A DNA stretch of 64,000 nucleotides from an uncultured Brachyspira sp. (GTDB lineage: Bacteria > Spirochaetota > Brachyspiria > Brachyspirales > Brachyspiraceae). The notes under the pieces are model-generated. The model did no database searches. It was not told where the DNA came from and worked only from the letters and a program-made list of their open reading frames with translations. The stretch lies in NCBI RefSeq assembly GCF_910588665.1, contig NZ_CAJUPR010000004.1:78693-142692 (forward strand). Direction: 5' to 3'. This document shows positions 1 through 9,249 of this stretch, piece after piece (the stretch's first letter is position 1; each line of letters starts with the position of its first letter). Made by a program: the position numbers and the translations under genes.

Positions 1-143
1 CAGCTAAACAGCTAAAAGTTTATCTTTTACATTCTATTGCCTTCCTTTCGGCATTGCATCAATTTATTGTTTTGATAATAAACATTATAGATATGATGTT
101 TTATTATAATAAATTTATTTTAGTATTAAGGAGATTTTTTTAA

Positions 144-497
144 ATGAAAAAATTGTTAAAAATATCCTTTATTTTAATGATATTAAGCATATTTTTTATT
201 TCATGCGGTAATTCGGTCACAGAACCTAAATCATTTTATGTAAGAGATTTAATAGGAAGATGGCAGACAAAAAATGATGCTTCAGATTATTTTCTTATTA
301 CAGTAGACGGCTATATTCAGCTTTCTAACGGAAATAAAGTACGCATAGAAAATTGGGCTCCGTATGAGTACGGTAATTCATATAAACTTACGGCACAAAC
401 TACAAATAATCATTTTATTACCTTTTTATTTGAAAGTACATCAAAATGTGAAGTTTCTGTTACTACAGGAGAAAAAAAGTATTATTATAAATTATAA
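144..497 (+). CDS. Small hypothetical lipoprotein
   Basis: A 117-residue protein with a basic N-terminus (MKKLLK), a hydrophobic stretch and a lipobox-like FISC ending at Cys21. It is therefore expected to be cleaved by signal peptidase II and lipidated. An AGGAG about ten bases upstream supports the start. The mature part has no family I recognise. It is rich in aromatic and polar residues (motif GRWQTK near the front), which suggests a small beta-rich domain. Its stop is directly adjacent to the stop of the convergent LysM gene. Function unknown; confident only that it is a secreted lipoprotein. Confidence 0.7.
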   Translation: MKKLLKISFILMILSIFFISCGNSVTEPKSFYVRDLIGRWQTKNDASDYFLITVDGYIQLSNGNKVRIENWAPYEYGNSYKLTAQTTNNHFITFLFESTSKCEVSVTTGEKKYYYKL

Positions 498-2288
498 TTA
501 ACCTTTAGGCAGAAGTTTTATAGGATCTATAGATCTTCCCTGATATGATATTTTAAAATAGAGCTCGCTTTTATCTATCATTCCCGTATTTCCTATATTT
601 CCTATATATTCTCCTTTTTTTACAATATCTCCAAGCTTAACATTAACTTTTGACAGATGAGCATATGAGGTGTTGTATCCGTTTTTATGTTTTAGTATTA
701 TAACTGTACCGAAACCTCTGATATTATCTGCATATTCTACTATTCCGTCATCGGAAGCCGCAACCTTATCTCCGACATCTCCTAATATATTAACTCCTCT
801 GTTTGCATGATTATACGATGAGGCTCCGTATCCTGAAATTATTATGCCTTTATAGGGCCATATAAAAGAGCTGTAAGGAAGCATGCTGTCATCATTAAAA
901 GAATAAGGTATCATTTTTATAGTTTTTATTTTTATAGTTGCGCCTGCATATAATTTATATTCGCCTGCATTTTTAATATTGTTTAACTGCATTAAATCTC
1001 TTAAATCCATTTTATTATTTCTGGCTATAGAATACAGACTATCTCCGCTTTTTACTTTGTAGTCCGATATAATTAATGATGCGGTTTTTTTAGCATTTGC
1101 ATATACTTTAATCGTATCTCCCGCCTTTAATATGTATTTGTCATTAATATTATTCAAAGAGTATAATTCCACTAAATCCATTCCTCTAGACAATGCTATT
1201 TCGCTTAATGTGTCTCCGTTTTTTACTTTATAATTTTCCAGATTTCTGTATTCCGCAGGTTTTGAAGAGGCATTAATATTTATATTGTCATATATTTTCA
1301 GAATGTCTCCTATTTTAAGAACATAATTATTTTTTAATTTATTTAATTCTAAAAGTTCTTTTAATGACATTGAATTTTTTAAAGCTATTTCGCTTAATGT
1401 ATCTCCGTTTTTTACTTTATAGTTTTTTACCGTTTTGCTTTGAGGGCTTGAATTATTTGACTTTGCATATATTTTTAATTTTTCTCCGATTCTTAATTTA
1501 TATTTAAGAGGATCTTCTATGTTATTAATCTTTAGAAAATCATTTACGCTTATATCATTTTGAAAGGCTATGCCGTATAAAGTGTCTCCGCTTTTAACTA
1601 TATAATTCTGCGTTTCATTTTTATATTGTTTATCAGAGACGATTTTTTTTTCAGACGGCGTTACATACATATTCTTTCCCACATAAAGTTTGTATTTTTC
1701 AGGATCTTCTATATTGTTAATTTTTAAAAATTCGCCTGCATTCATTCCATGCGAAAAGGCTATGCCGTATAAAGTATCCCCGCTTTTAACTTTATATATA
1801 TCATAATTTTTTATATTATTACTGCCGCTTTCATACTTTTGATTTGAATTATTTGCCACTTTGAGAGTTTCGCCTATTTTCAGATTGTATTTATTTGCAT
1901 CTTTTATATTATTTACAGCTAAAAATTCATTAGCCGTCATATTATGAGCAAAGGCTATGGCAAACAGAGTGTCTCCGTTTTTCACTTTATAGTCTTTGTA
2001 TGCAGTTGATTCCTCTCCTTTTAATCCGTAAACTTTATTTTCAGAATCGTATGCCAAACTATATTCTGATATTTTTACCTTAAGAGTTTCGCCTATTTTC
2101 AGATTGTATTTGTATGGATCTTTAATATTATTTAGTCTTAGAAATTCATTTGCACTCATATCATGGGCGAAAGCTATTCCAAATAGAGTATCGCCGTTTT
2201 TTACTTTATAATTTCCATAATCTGCCGCAAGACCTATTGAAGCAAAAGCGTATCCTATAACGGAAGCATATTTAAAAATATTTTTCAT
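498..2288 (-). CDS. Seven-LysM protein with degenerate LytM (M23) domain, NlpD/EnvC-like
   Basis: 596 residues: a signal peptide, seven LysM peptidoglycan-binding repeats (each opening like YKVKNGDTL) over roughly residues 24-455, then a C-terminal M23/LytM domain (about 470-596). The LytM part ends RSIDPIKLLPKG, much like NlpD and EnvC. The metal-binding residues look lost: the usual HxxxD is replaced by Asn496 and Asn500, and the usual HxH is E-L-Y (575-577). His544 in YAHLS remains. NlpD and EnvC are inactive relatives that activate amidases during cell separation, so a similar regulatory role in the periplasm is inferred. It lies 24 bp behind acyP in the same orientation, probably co-transcribed. 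Confidence 0.88.
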   Translation of the reverse strand: MKNIFKYASVIGYAFASIGLAADYGNYKVKNGDTLFGIAFAHDMSANEFLRLNNIKDPYKYNLKIGETLKVKISEYSLAYDSENKVYGLKGEESTAYKDYKVKNGDTLFAIAFAHNMTANEFLAVNNIKDANKYNLKIGETLKVANNSNQKYESGSNNIKNYDIYKVKSGDTLYGIAFSHGMNAGEFLKINNIEDPEKYKLYVGKNMYVTPSEKKIVSDKQYKNETQNYIVKSGDTLYGIAFQNDISVNDFLKINNIEDPLKYKLRIGEKLKIYAKSNNSSPQSKTVKNYKVKNGDTLSEIALKNSMSLKELLELNKLKNNYVLKIGDILKIYDNININASSKPAEYRNLENYKVKNGDTLSEIALSRGMDLVELYSLNNINDKYILKAGDTIKVYANAKKTASLIISDYKVKSGDSLYSIARNNKMDLRDLMQLNNIKNAGEYKLYAGATIKIKTIKMIPYSFNDDSMLPYSSFIWPYKGIIISGYGASSYNHANRGVNILGDVGDKVAASDDGIVEYADNIRGFGTVIILKHKNGYNTSYAHLSKVNVKLGDIVKKGEYIGNIGNTGMIDKSELYFKISYQGRSIDPIKLLPKG

Positions 2289-2312
2289 AATTATTTCTGT
2301 TCAATTAAAGCC

Positions 2313-2591
2313 CTAGTTTACTATTTCAAAAATTTCATCTAGCGGAGGATCGCAGGGAGTAATAACAATATTTGACTCTTTTACGCTTGACATTTGAGGT
2401 CCTATTTTTATTTTTTCTGTAAATTCATCAATATCTTTTTTTGTCTGCAAATATCCTATAACCTCTACGGATCCGTCATAATTATTCCATACTTTTCCGC
2501 TTACTTTCATTTCATCAGCTATCTGCTTAGCATAGTATCTAAAACCTACGCCCTGAACTCTTCCTTTTAATATAATATTTACCTTAAACAT
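2313..2591 (-). CDS. acyP: Acylphosphatase
   Basis: 92 residues, the usual size for acylphosphatase, a small cytoplasmic alpha/beta enzyme that hydrolyses acyl phosphates such as acetyl phosphate and 1,3-bisphosphoglycerate. The family signature GRVQGVGFR (10-18) supplies the phosphate-binding loop and catalytic Arg18. The second signature, around VWNNYDGSVEV, supplies Asn36. It is the first gene of a likely two-gene unit with the LysM/LytM protein. The pairing has no obvious functional logic. Confidence 0.93.
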   Translation of the reverse strand: MFKVNIILKGRVQGVGFRYYAKQIADEMKVSGKVWNNYDGSVEVIGYLQTKKDIDEFTEKIKIGPQMSSVKESNIVITPCDPPLDEIFEIVN

Positions 2592-2642
2592 ATAAAGATT
2601 ATCGGAAATATTTTTTATTGAATTTATATCTGTATATAAAAA

Positions 2643-2671
2643 TTGACAATTTCTGTATATAATTATAAAAT
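2643..2671 (+). promoter_or_regulatory. Sigma-70 promoter abutting the methyltransferase start
   Basis: TTGACA (2643-2648), a 17-base spacer and TAAAAT (2666-2671). Only nine bases separate the -10 from the ATG at 2681, so transcription should begin within two or three bases of the start codon. No Shine-Dalgarno sequence is present. The mRNA is probably leaderless. Confidence 0.65.
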
Positions 2672-2680
2672 ATATTTGTA

Positions 2681-3271
2681 ATGCATAATATAGAAGTTGT
2701 AATAAAAGATATTAATTTAAAATTTATCACAAATAATAAGCTTTTTTCTCCCAGAAATATAGATATAGGCACATTGTCTATGCTTGAAGAGATAGATTTT
2801 AATAATGAGGGTAAAATTTTGGATTTAGGCTGCGGTTACGGAGTTGTTGGAATACTGGCTGCAAAAATAATAGGAGAAGATAAAGTTGTGATGTGCGATA
2901 TAGACTCAGAAGCTATTGACACTGCAAAAGAGAATGCCGTTTTAAATAATGTATCAGGCATTGATATTCTGCAAAGCGACGGATTAAAAAATATATATGA
3001 TAATAATTTTTCTTTAATTCTTTCCAATCCTCCATATCACAGCGATTTTTCTACAGCAAAGCATTTTATAGAATTAGGATTTTATAAGCTTATATTAAAC
3101 GGAAGATTTTGTATGGTAACTAAAAGGCTTAATTGGTATAAAAATAAACTTATTTCTGTTTTCGGCGGCGTAAAAATATCGGAAAAAAACGGATACTATA
3201 TATTTATATCAGAAAAAAGAAGCAGCGTTTATTCAAATAAATTAAAGAAAAAATTAAAAAAGAAAGAATAA
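2681..3271 (+). CDS. RsmC-like class I SAM methyltransferase
   Basis: 196 residues. The SAM-binding motif DLGCGYG is at 48-54, the acidic loop (CDIDSEAID) at about 72-80, and the N6/N2 methyltransferase motif NPPYH at 116-120. This arrangement matches the MTS domain of RsmC (16S rRNA m2G1207). The length fits the single-domain YbxB-like form rather than the two-domain E. coli enzyme. The basic tail (KLKKKLKKKE) would suit RNA binding. No ribosome site precedes the ATG, but a strong promoter sits just upstream. The exact rRNA target is inferred from the family, not seen. Confidence 0.8.
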   Translation: MHNIEVVIKDINLKFITNNKLFSPRNIDIGTLSMLEEIDFNNEGKILDLGCGYGVVGILAAKIIGEDKVVMCDIDSEAIDTAKENAVLNNVSGIDILQSDGLKNIYDNNFSLILSNPPYHSDFSTAKHFIELGFYKLILNGRFCMVTKRLNWYKNKLISVFGGVKISEKNGYYIFISEKRSSVYSNKLKKKLKKKE

Positions 3272-3275
3272 ATAT

Positions 3276-3938
3276 CTATAAATGACCTATTACCGGGAGT
3301 CCTGTTATATAGAAAAATGCTAAATTAGTTAAAAAGCCTATCATAGTCCCGAAAATTATTCCGAAGATAACATCAAACGGATAATGCAGACCTACATATA
3401 CACGGCTGAATGCTATCAGAGAGGCTATCGGATATAATAGAGCAGCTGAATATTTACTGTAGCTTCCTATTGAAAATGCAACAGCAAATGCCACCATAGT
3501 ATGTCCTGATGGAAAGGAATGTTTATCTGGCGGATGCATAATCGGTATTTTTGAATGTTTTTTATACGGACGGGTTCTGCTGAAAAAACCTTTAATATAA
3601 AGAAAGAAAAATATACAGATAAAAATTCCGCTTACGGCTCTTGATAAATATAGAATTGGGTAATCTATTCTGAACATATAAAATATTAGATAAATTATTA
3701 TCCATATATAACCGTCTCCCATTCTGCTCATAAATTTCATAAAGATTTTTACAGGACCTTTTCTATTATCTTTGAATATTTTGAGGAATAATTTGCTGTC
3801 TATATTGGATAAAAATTTTATTAGTGCAATATTATTTATATAATTAATTCTTTTTTGTTTTCTTTTTCTTTTTAGAATTTTTTTTATTTTCTTTTGATTT
3901 TTATAGTTATCATTAATATTGATTTTTTCATTATCCAT
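3276..3938 (-). CDS. PAP2-family membrane phosphatase
   Basis: 220 residues with a very basic cytoplasmic N-terminus (about residues 15-32) followed by several hydrophobic segments. All three PAP2/acid phosphatase motifs are present: K116-x6-R123-P124, PSGH (143-146, catalytic His146), and SR-x5-H-x3-D (Arg179, His185, Asp189). Family members dephosphorylate membrane lipids, including undecaprenyl diphosphate (BcrC type) and phosphatidic acid or phosphatidylglycerol phosphate. Which lipid is used cannot be read from the sequence. Its stop lies 4 bp from the convergent methyltransferase stop. Confidence 0.85.
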   Translation of the reverse strand: MDNEKININDNYKNQKKIKKILKRKRKQKRINYINNIALIKFLSNIDSKLFLKIFKDNRKGPVKIFMKFMSRMGDGYIWIIIYLIFYMFRIDYPILYLSRAVSGIFICIFFFLYIKGFFSRTRPYKKHSKIPIMHPPDKHSFPSGHTMVAFAVAFSIGSYSKYSAALLYPIASLIAFSRVYVGLHYPFDVIFGIIFGTMIGFLTNLAFFYITGLPVIGHL

Positions 3939-4119
3939 TTAAAAAGCCCGAATTTAGCTATTTTATATAAAATATCATAAAATATAAATAAATCAACTAT
4001 AATATATATTTTAAATTGAAGGCAATAATATAGTATTTTAAAATATTTAGTGATTTTTTAAAGTTTCCGAAGATAATAAAAATATTATATAAAAAAATTT
4101 AGTTTTAGGATATAAGAAA

Positions 4120-4872
4120 GTGCTTGTGGGAAATGATGCTTATGAAAAGTTTATTTATTATATAGAAAATAATATAAACTTTGATTTTTTATCGCATATA
4201 CCTGGTTCGGACGATGCGGCTGAAATACAAAGAGAATCAATTATTAATTTGATAAAAAGATCTAATAATAATGAATCTTTTTTGGATTATATATCATATA
4301 CCTATACAATATTTAAAAATGATATAATAAATCAATTGCTGTATTTATCTTGGATTAAAGGCAATGGAGAAGAAGATAAATTAATTAACGATGATAAATT
4401 CAATCTTAATGATAATGAGCTTATTAATTATATATCAATACTTTTAGTTTTAAGAGATATAATGCATACAAGTTATATAGCTTCTCTTCCAATATACTAT
4501 GAATATAAATACGAGCAAAAAGAGTTTATTGATAAAGCTAGAGATATGATAGATCATTCAATATCAAATATATCAACATTGGAGCATATTAATCCGATAT
4601 TCATAGCAATAGCGGCAAAAAGCGTCTTGCCTTATTCTGTAACAAACGATGAACTTTCCTCTTCATCTAAATTAATATCAATACTTTTTAATTTGTCAAG
4701 AATAATGGCATCATATCCTTATACAGATAAAATTATAGAGAATACTCAGCCTATATTTTCAAGCGCTTTGTATAATTTAGTAAATAATGCTTCTTTTTTA
4801 GGATTAGATTATAATATGATTAGAGTTATTTATGATAAAGCAAAAATAGGAGAAATAAAGTGGAAAAATTAA
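4120..4872 (+). CDS. Hypothetical cytoplasmic protein, first of a coupled pair
   Basis: A 250-residue protein that I do not recognise. The start is GTG at 4120, supported by AGGA about ten bases upstream. There is no signal peptide or clear membrane span, and the predicted character is helical, rich in Asn, Ile and Ser. It overlaps the start of the next gene by 13 bases, whose ribosome site (AGGAG) lies inside this gene. The two are therefore almost certainly translated from one message and may work together at the membrane. Confidence 0.6.
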   Translation: MLVGNDAYEKFIYYIENNINFDFLSHIPGSDDAAEIQRESIINLIKRSNNNESFLDYISYTYTIFKNDIINQLLYLSWIKGNGEEDKLINDDKFNLNDNELINYISILLVLRDIMHTSYIASLPIYYEYKYEQKEFIDKARDMIDHSISNISTLEHINPIFIAIAAKSVLPYSVTNDELSSSSKLISILFNLSRIMASYPYTDKIIENTQPIFSSALYNLVNNASFLGLDYNMIRVIYDKAKIGEIKWKN

Positions 4873-5903
4873 GTAAATATAATATTACCTTTATAGTATC
4901 TGCTGTATCGTCTTTAACTATAATATCAATGTGCGCATATATGATATTGGATATGCATACATATATTATAAGAGTATTAATATTTATAGAGTTTTTATGC
5001 TCTTTTTATTTTGTATGCGTTTTTTTTTATAAGATAAATAAATACTCTAGAATTGAAACATTTTTTTATCTTGTTATATATTTAGTTCCCTTTATATTAT
5101 CAATATTCGGTCTTTTTTATGTAGTTAATTTCTTTTCGCTGAACAGAGTTTTTTTAAAAGAAAATATTATAGCCTCTTTTCTTACAAGAGGATATCATGT
5201 ATTATTTATATTTTATATATCCCATATAATATATTTCTTTTACTTATTCAGTATGGAAAATAAAAATACTTTTTATTCTTTAATATCATCTCATTTTATT
5301 ATTGCAGTTTCTATTATTATTGCTGTCATATTTATAATATTATACGGAATAATAAATTGGGTATTTGATAATAAAATAATAACTTCATATAAAAATACAA
5401 AAAATGAAATAATATATGAGGCGGGATTAGCTTTTTCTCAGAATATAAATACTGATGAGCTTGAGTATGAGGGATTTGCCAAGAGTTATAACATGTATTT
5501 GCTTTATTATGATAATGAATTAAAATACAGGTCTGATGATTGGGACGATTTTGAAGGAAGGCATTTGCTTTTTGAAGCATCAATTATGCAGGGCAACGGC
5601 TTTTTATTTATAGGAAGCGGAAAAGAATTTACTTATCCCTATTATATGTTTATACTTATATATGTTATAGTAAACTCTGTAATGATAGCTTTTTCCATTA
5701 TATTTTTTAAATTATTTTTAGAGAAAAAATTCAGTAATTATATTAATATTATGATAAAAGGATTTAAAGAGGACAGCTATATATATGCAATAGATACCGA
5801 TAATATTGATAATACTGAAATAAAGAAATTAGCGCAATTATATAATAAAAAATTACTTCCTTATAAATACAGAGAAAGATTTATAAAAATGTTTACCAGA
5901 TAA
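4860..5903 (+). CDS. Hypothetical polytopic membrane protein
   Basis: 347 residues, GTG start with AGGAG eight bases upstream inside the preceding gene. I see five hydrophobic segments in the first half (about 10-30, 35-58, 67-90, 105-128, 140-168), then a polar domain (about 170-260) and a last membrane span at about 263-285. A short charged cytoplasmic tail follows. The layout (membrane block, extracytoplasmic domain, final span) resembles sensory membrane proteins, but no output domain is attached and no family is recognised. Coupled to the upstream unknown gene. Confidence 0.6.
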   Translation: MEKLSKYNITFIVSAVSSLTIISMCAYMILDMHTYIIRVLIFIEFLCSFYFVCVFFYKINKYSRIETFFYLVIYLVPFILSIFGLFYVVNFFSLNRVFLKENIIASFLTRGYHVLFIFYISHIIYFFYLFSMENKNTFYSLISSHFIIAVSIIIAVIFIILYGIINWVFDNKIITSYKNTKNEIIYEAGLAFSQNINTDELEYEGFAKSYNMYLLYYDNELKYRSDDWDDFEGRHLLFEASIMQGNGFLFIGSGKEFTYPYYMFILIYVIVNSVMIAFSIIFFKLFLEKKFSNYINIMIKGFKEDSYIYAIDTDNIDNTEIKKLAQLYNKKLLPYKYRERFIKMFTR

Positions 5904-6024
5904 AAACATCTGTCTTTATTATAATTAATATTTAACTATTAAGTCTTTATAATAGTGAAATTTGCTTTTATATGATATAATAATAAATAGTTATATAATA
6001 ATTAGCAAATAGGTATCTGCATCT

Positions 6025-9000
6025 ATGAACAGTATAATAGAAATAGTTGTTAAAAGACCCGTAACTGTACTTATGGTAATAATATCAATATTAATACTCG
6101 GTTTTATCAGCTTATCAAGACTTTCAATAGATTTTATGCCTAATATGCAGATGCCTTATATAAGCATATATACAAGATATGGAAATGCAGGACCTAATGA
6201 AATTGAAAAATCGGTAACTAAAATTATTGAAGGGGCGGCTGCAACAGTAAATAATATAAAAGAAATCAAATCCCAATCAATGGAAGGATTTTCATATATA
6301 AATATAGAGTTTAATTGGGGCACAAACTTATCTGAGGCTCTGGAAGATATAAGAGAGGCTTTAGAGGAAGTGAAAAATTTACTTCCAAGCGAAGCCGATA
6401 ACCCTATTATAAGAAAATTTAATATTAACAGCATATCTTTAATGGAAATAGCCGTTTACGGCATAGATGATCAATCGGCATTATATAATATAGCATATAA
6501 TCAAATAGCTCCTAAAATAAAACAGGCAAAAGGCGTGGCTCAGGCTGAGGTTTCAGGGGGATTAAAAAATGAAATAAAGATAGATGTTAATCAAAACAGA
6601 TTAAAAGCATATAATATAAATATCAATGAAATAGCTTCAGCGCTTGCGAGAGATAATAATAATTTAGTAGGCGGGCAGGCAGATCAAGGATTTTATAAGT
6701 ATACCATAAGAACTATGGGGGAGATAAAAACTATTGATGATATAAAAAATACTATTGTTTCTTTAAAAATAGGTAGCAGAAATAACACTTCTATAGTAAA
6801 AATACAGGATTTGGCAAATGTATATCAAGGATATGATGATAATTCCAGCATAATAAGAATCAATGGAGAGAGATCGGTATTTATATCAGTAAGCAAAGAA
6901 TCCGAAGCTAATACTGTTGAGGTTTATAAAAATGTAATAAAGCAGCTTAAAGGATATGATTTTCCTATAGGTGTAAAATATGAAATAATGTTTAATACAG
7001 CCGAGAGTATAAATGAAGCTATAAAGGGAGTTCTTAATTCCGCTTTGCATGGATGTATTTTTGCGGTTCTGGTGCTTATGCTTTATATATGGAATATAAG
7101 AACTGTATCGGTAATAGCAGTATCCATACCGCTTTCTATAGTAATAACTTTTACGCTTATGTATTTTATGAAAATAACTTTGAATATAATTTCTCTTTCG
7201 GGTCTTGTTCTTGGCATAGGAATGATGGTTGATAATTCTATTGTAGTTCTTGAGAATATATTTTACTATAGAAATAACGGATTTGGAAAATATTCATCTT
7301 CTATTAACGGTGCTTCTAAGGTATCTCTTGCAATTTCTGCTTCTACTTTTACTACTATTGCTGTTTTTTTACCTTTTTTATATATTGACGGAATGGCAAG
7401 CCGAATTTTCAGAGATTTATGCTTAACCGTTACAATATCAATGATAGCTTCGCTTTTGGTTGCCATTTTAATAGTGCCTATGTTTGCTGCGGTTATTCTT
7501 ACAAGCAGCAGATTAAAGATCTTTTCAAGATTAGAAATTTTAACTGATAAATATATACATAGCAGGATAAACGGTATTTACGGCAAGATTTTAAGTTTCT
7601 CAATTAAGAAGAAAAAAACTATTATAATACCTTCTATGGCTTTTGTATTAATGATAATAATAATTGGTATTATTTTTATCGGAAAAGAAGGATTTCCGCA
7701 TTCAGATGAGGGGCAGTTTATGGTAATAGTGAATATGCCTATAGGTACAAAATATGAGCAGACAGAGTCTTTTATAGGTTTAATGGAAAATGATATAAAA
7801 GAAATTATTAAAGATGATTTGAAAAGAATGCAGTCATATATAAGGAAAGGAGATGAAGCCAGCAGCGCTTATATAAGAATAGAGTTAAAATCTAAGGCAT
7901 TAGGAAGAATTGGAGATATTAATAATTATATAGAACATACAAGAGATAAACTTAAAGTATATCCTGCAAGAATAAATGTAAACTCATTATCATCAAGATA
8001 TAGTTCAGGAGAGGGAGGATATGTTACTATAGAGATGCTTGGAGATGATATTGATAAAGCAAAGCAGCTTGGAAACAGAATAGTTAATGTACTTTCCAAT
8101 ATAAATGGTGTTAGCGCTGCTGTACTTGATATTGACGAATCCAACAGAGAACTTAAGATTTATGTTAATAGGGATATTGCTTCAAAAATGGGGCTTAAAG
8201 TCAGTGATATTGCAAGTATAATAAATACAAGTTTTTCGGGAAGAAAAGCAACTGCTATAACATCTGAAAGTTTTGATTTTACAGATATAGATGTTAATGT
8301 GAGATTAGAAAATGTTGATAATACCACAATAGAAGATATTGAGAAAGTAAGCATACCTGTTAATGGTGCTTTAATACCATTATCTTCAATAGCCGATATA
8401 GTAAAAAGCTACGGACCTAATATAATAAACAGAAAAGACAGAAAAAGATTTACAGCTGTGGAAACTTATATTTACGGCAGACCTTTAAATGAAATAATGA
8501 CGGATATAAAATCTGCTATAAATGAAAATGTATTTATACCTTCAGGAATATCAATAAATTACGGAGGAGATTTTGAAGATATGAATGAAGCTTTCTCTCA
8601 GCTGATTTATGCATTAATATTAGCTTTAGTATTGGTATATGCCGTCATGGCAGGCCAATTTGAATCTTTTATAGCTCCTTTTGTTATAGCCTTTGCAATT
8701 CCGTTCGGTTTTGCAGGATCATTAATTGCTATGTTTATTACCAATACCACATTAAATCCATACAGTGCTGTTGGAGGCATAGTATTAATTGGGATTGCAG
8801 TTAATAACGGTATAGTATTGATTGATTACATGAATCAGATAATGCGTAAGAATAGCATAAACGGAGATGAAGCTGCATTGATTGCAGGAAATAGAAGATT
8901 AAGACCTGTTCTTATGACAACATTTACAACAATACTTGGAATATTTCCTATGACTTTTAGTGCTGAAAGCGGAAATGAGATGTATAAGCCTCTTTCCATA

Positions 9001-9144
9001 GCTTTATTCGGAGGGCTTATAGTTTCAACATTATTTACACTAGTTATAGTTCCCTCATTATATGCAGGAATAAGAAATAAAATACCTCTTAAAGATTATG
9101 ATAAAAAAGATAATAAAAGTGCAGATGATTTTTATGTTAAATAA
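6025..9144 (+). CDS. RND-family efflux transporter
   Basis: 1039 residues, the normal length for an HAE-type RND pump. The N-terminus (VVKRPVTVLMVIISILILG) is the first membrane helix, followed by a large periplasmic loop, a block of six helices, a second loop and a second block. In the TM4 motif the AcrB Asp407-Asp408 pair is Asp403-Asn404 (VDNSIVVLEN). The AcrB Lys940 position is Asn927 (VNNGIVLIDY). Both changes occur in SwrC-like relatives. Such pumps export drugs, lipids or surfactants with a periplasmic adaptor and outer-membrane channel, neither of which is encoded nearby. Only a weak ribosome site precedes the ATG. Confidence 0.9.
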   Translation: MNSIIEIVVKRPVTVLMVIISILILGFISLSRLSIDFMPNMQMPYISIYTRYGNAGPNEIEKSVTKIIEGAAATVNNIKEIKSQSMEGFSYINIEFNWGTNLSEALEDIREALEEVKNLLPSEADNPIIRKFNINSISLMEIAVYGIDDQSALYNIAYNQIAPKIKQAKGVAQAEVSGGLKNEIKIDVNQNRLKAYNININEIASALARDNNNLVGGQADQGFYKYTIRTMGEIKTIDDIKNTIVSLKIGSRNNTSIVKIQDLANVYQGYDDNSSIIRINGERSVFISVSKESEANTVEVYKNVIKQLKGYDFPIGVKYEIMFNTAESINEAIKGVLNSALHGCIFAVLVLMLYIWNIRTVSVIAVSIPLSIVITFTLMYFMKITLNIISLSGLVLGIGMMVDNSIVVLENIFYYRNNGFGKYSSSINGASKVSLAISASTFTTIAVFLPFLYIDGMASRIFRDLCLTVTISMIASLLVAILIVPMFAAVILTSSRLKIFSRLEILTDKYIHSRINGIYGKILSFSIKKKKTIIIPSMAFVLMIIIIGIIFIGKEGFPHSDEGQFMVIVNMPIGTKYEQTESFIGLMENDIKEIIKDDLKRMQSYIRKGDEASSAYIRIELKSKALGRIGDINNYIEHTRDKLKVYPARINVNSLSSRYSSGEGGYVTIEMLGDDIDKAKQLGNRIVNVLSNINGVSAAVLDIDESNRELKIYVNRDIASKMGLKVSDIASIINTSFSGRKATAITSESFDFTDIDVNVRLENVDNTTIEDIEKVSIPVNGALIPLSSIADIVKSYGPNIINRKDRKRFTAVETYIYGRPLNEIMTDIKSAINENVFIPSGISINYGGDFEDMNEAFSQLIYALILALVLVYAVMAGQFESFIAPFVIAFAIPFGFAGSLIAMFITNTTLNPYSAVGGIVLIGIAVNNGIVLIDYMNQIMRKNSINGDEAALIAGNRRLRPVLMTTFTTILGIFPMTFSAESGNEMYKPLSIALFGGLIVSTLFTLVIVPSLYAGIRNKIPLKDYDKKDNKSADDFYVK

Positions 9145-9194
9145 TAATTTTTAATACTTTTATATCCGATTTTTATAATGATATTTTTTATCAG

Positions 9195-9223
9195 TTGTTT
9201 TTATTGTAAAAAAATTATATAAT
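9195..9223 (+). promoter_or_regulatory. Promoter of the lipoprotein/outer-membrane protein cluster
   Basis: TTGTTT (9195-9200), 17-base spacer, TATAAT (9218-9223), 26 bases before the ATG at 9250 and followed by a TAGGAG ribosome site. The four downstream genes have only 10-34 bp between them and no promoter I can see, so this may drive all five. Confidence 0.55.
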
Positions 9224-9249
9224 AAATCAGCAATTTAGGAGAACATATA

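Noticed and set aside
1..143. Possible structured RNA at the left edge (CAGCTAAACAGCTAAA direct repeat and a small GCC/GGC hairpin).
   Set aside because: Too short and cut by the window edge. No conserved riboswitch or tRNA element could be identified.
600..2240. Seven regularly spaced repeats on the minus strand.
   Set aside because: They are the coding sequence of LysM domains, diverged at DNA level, not an independent repeat array.
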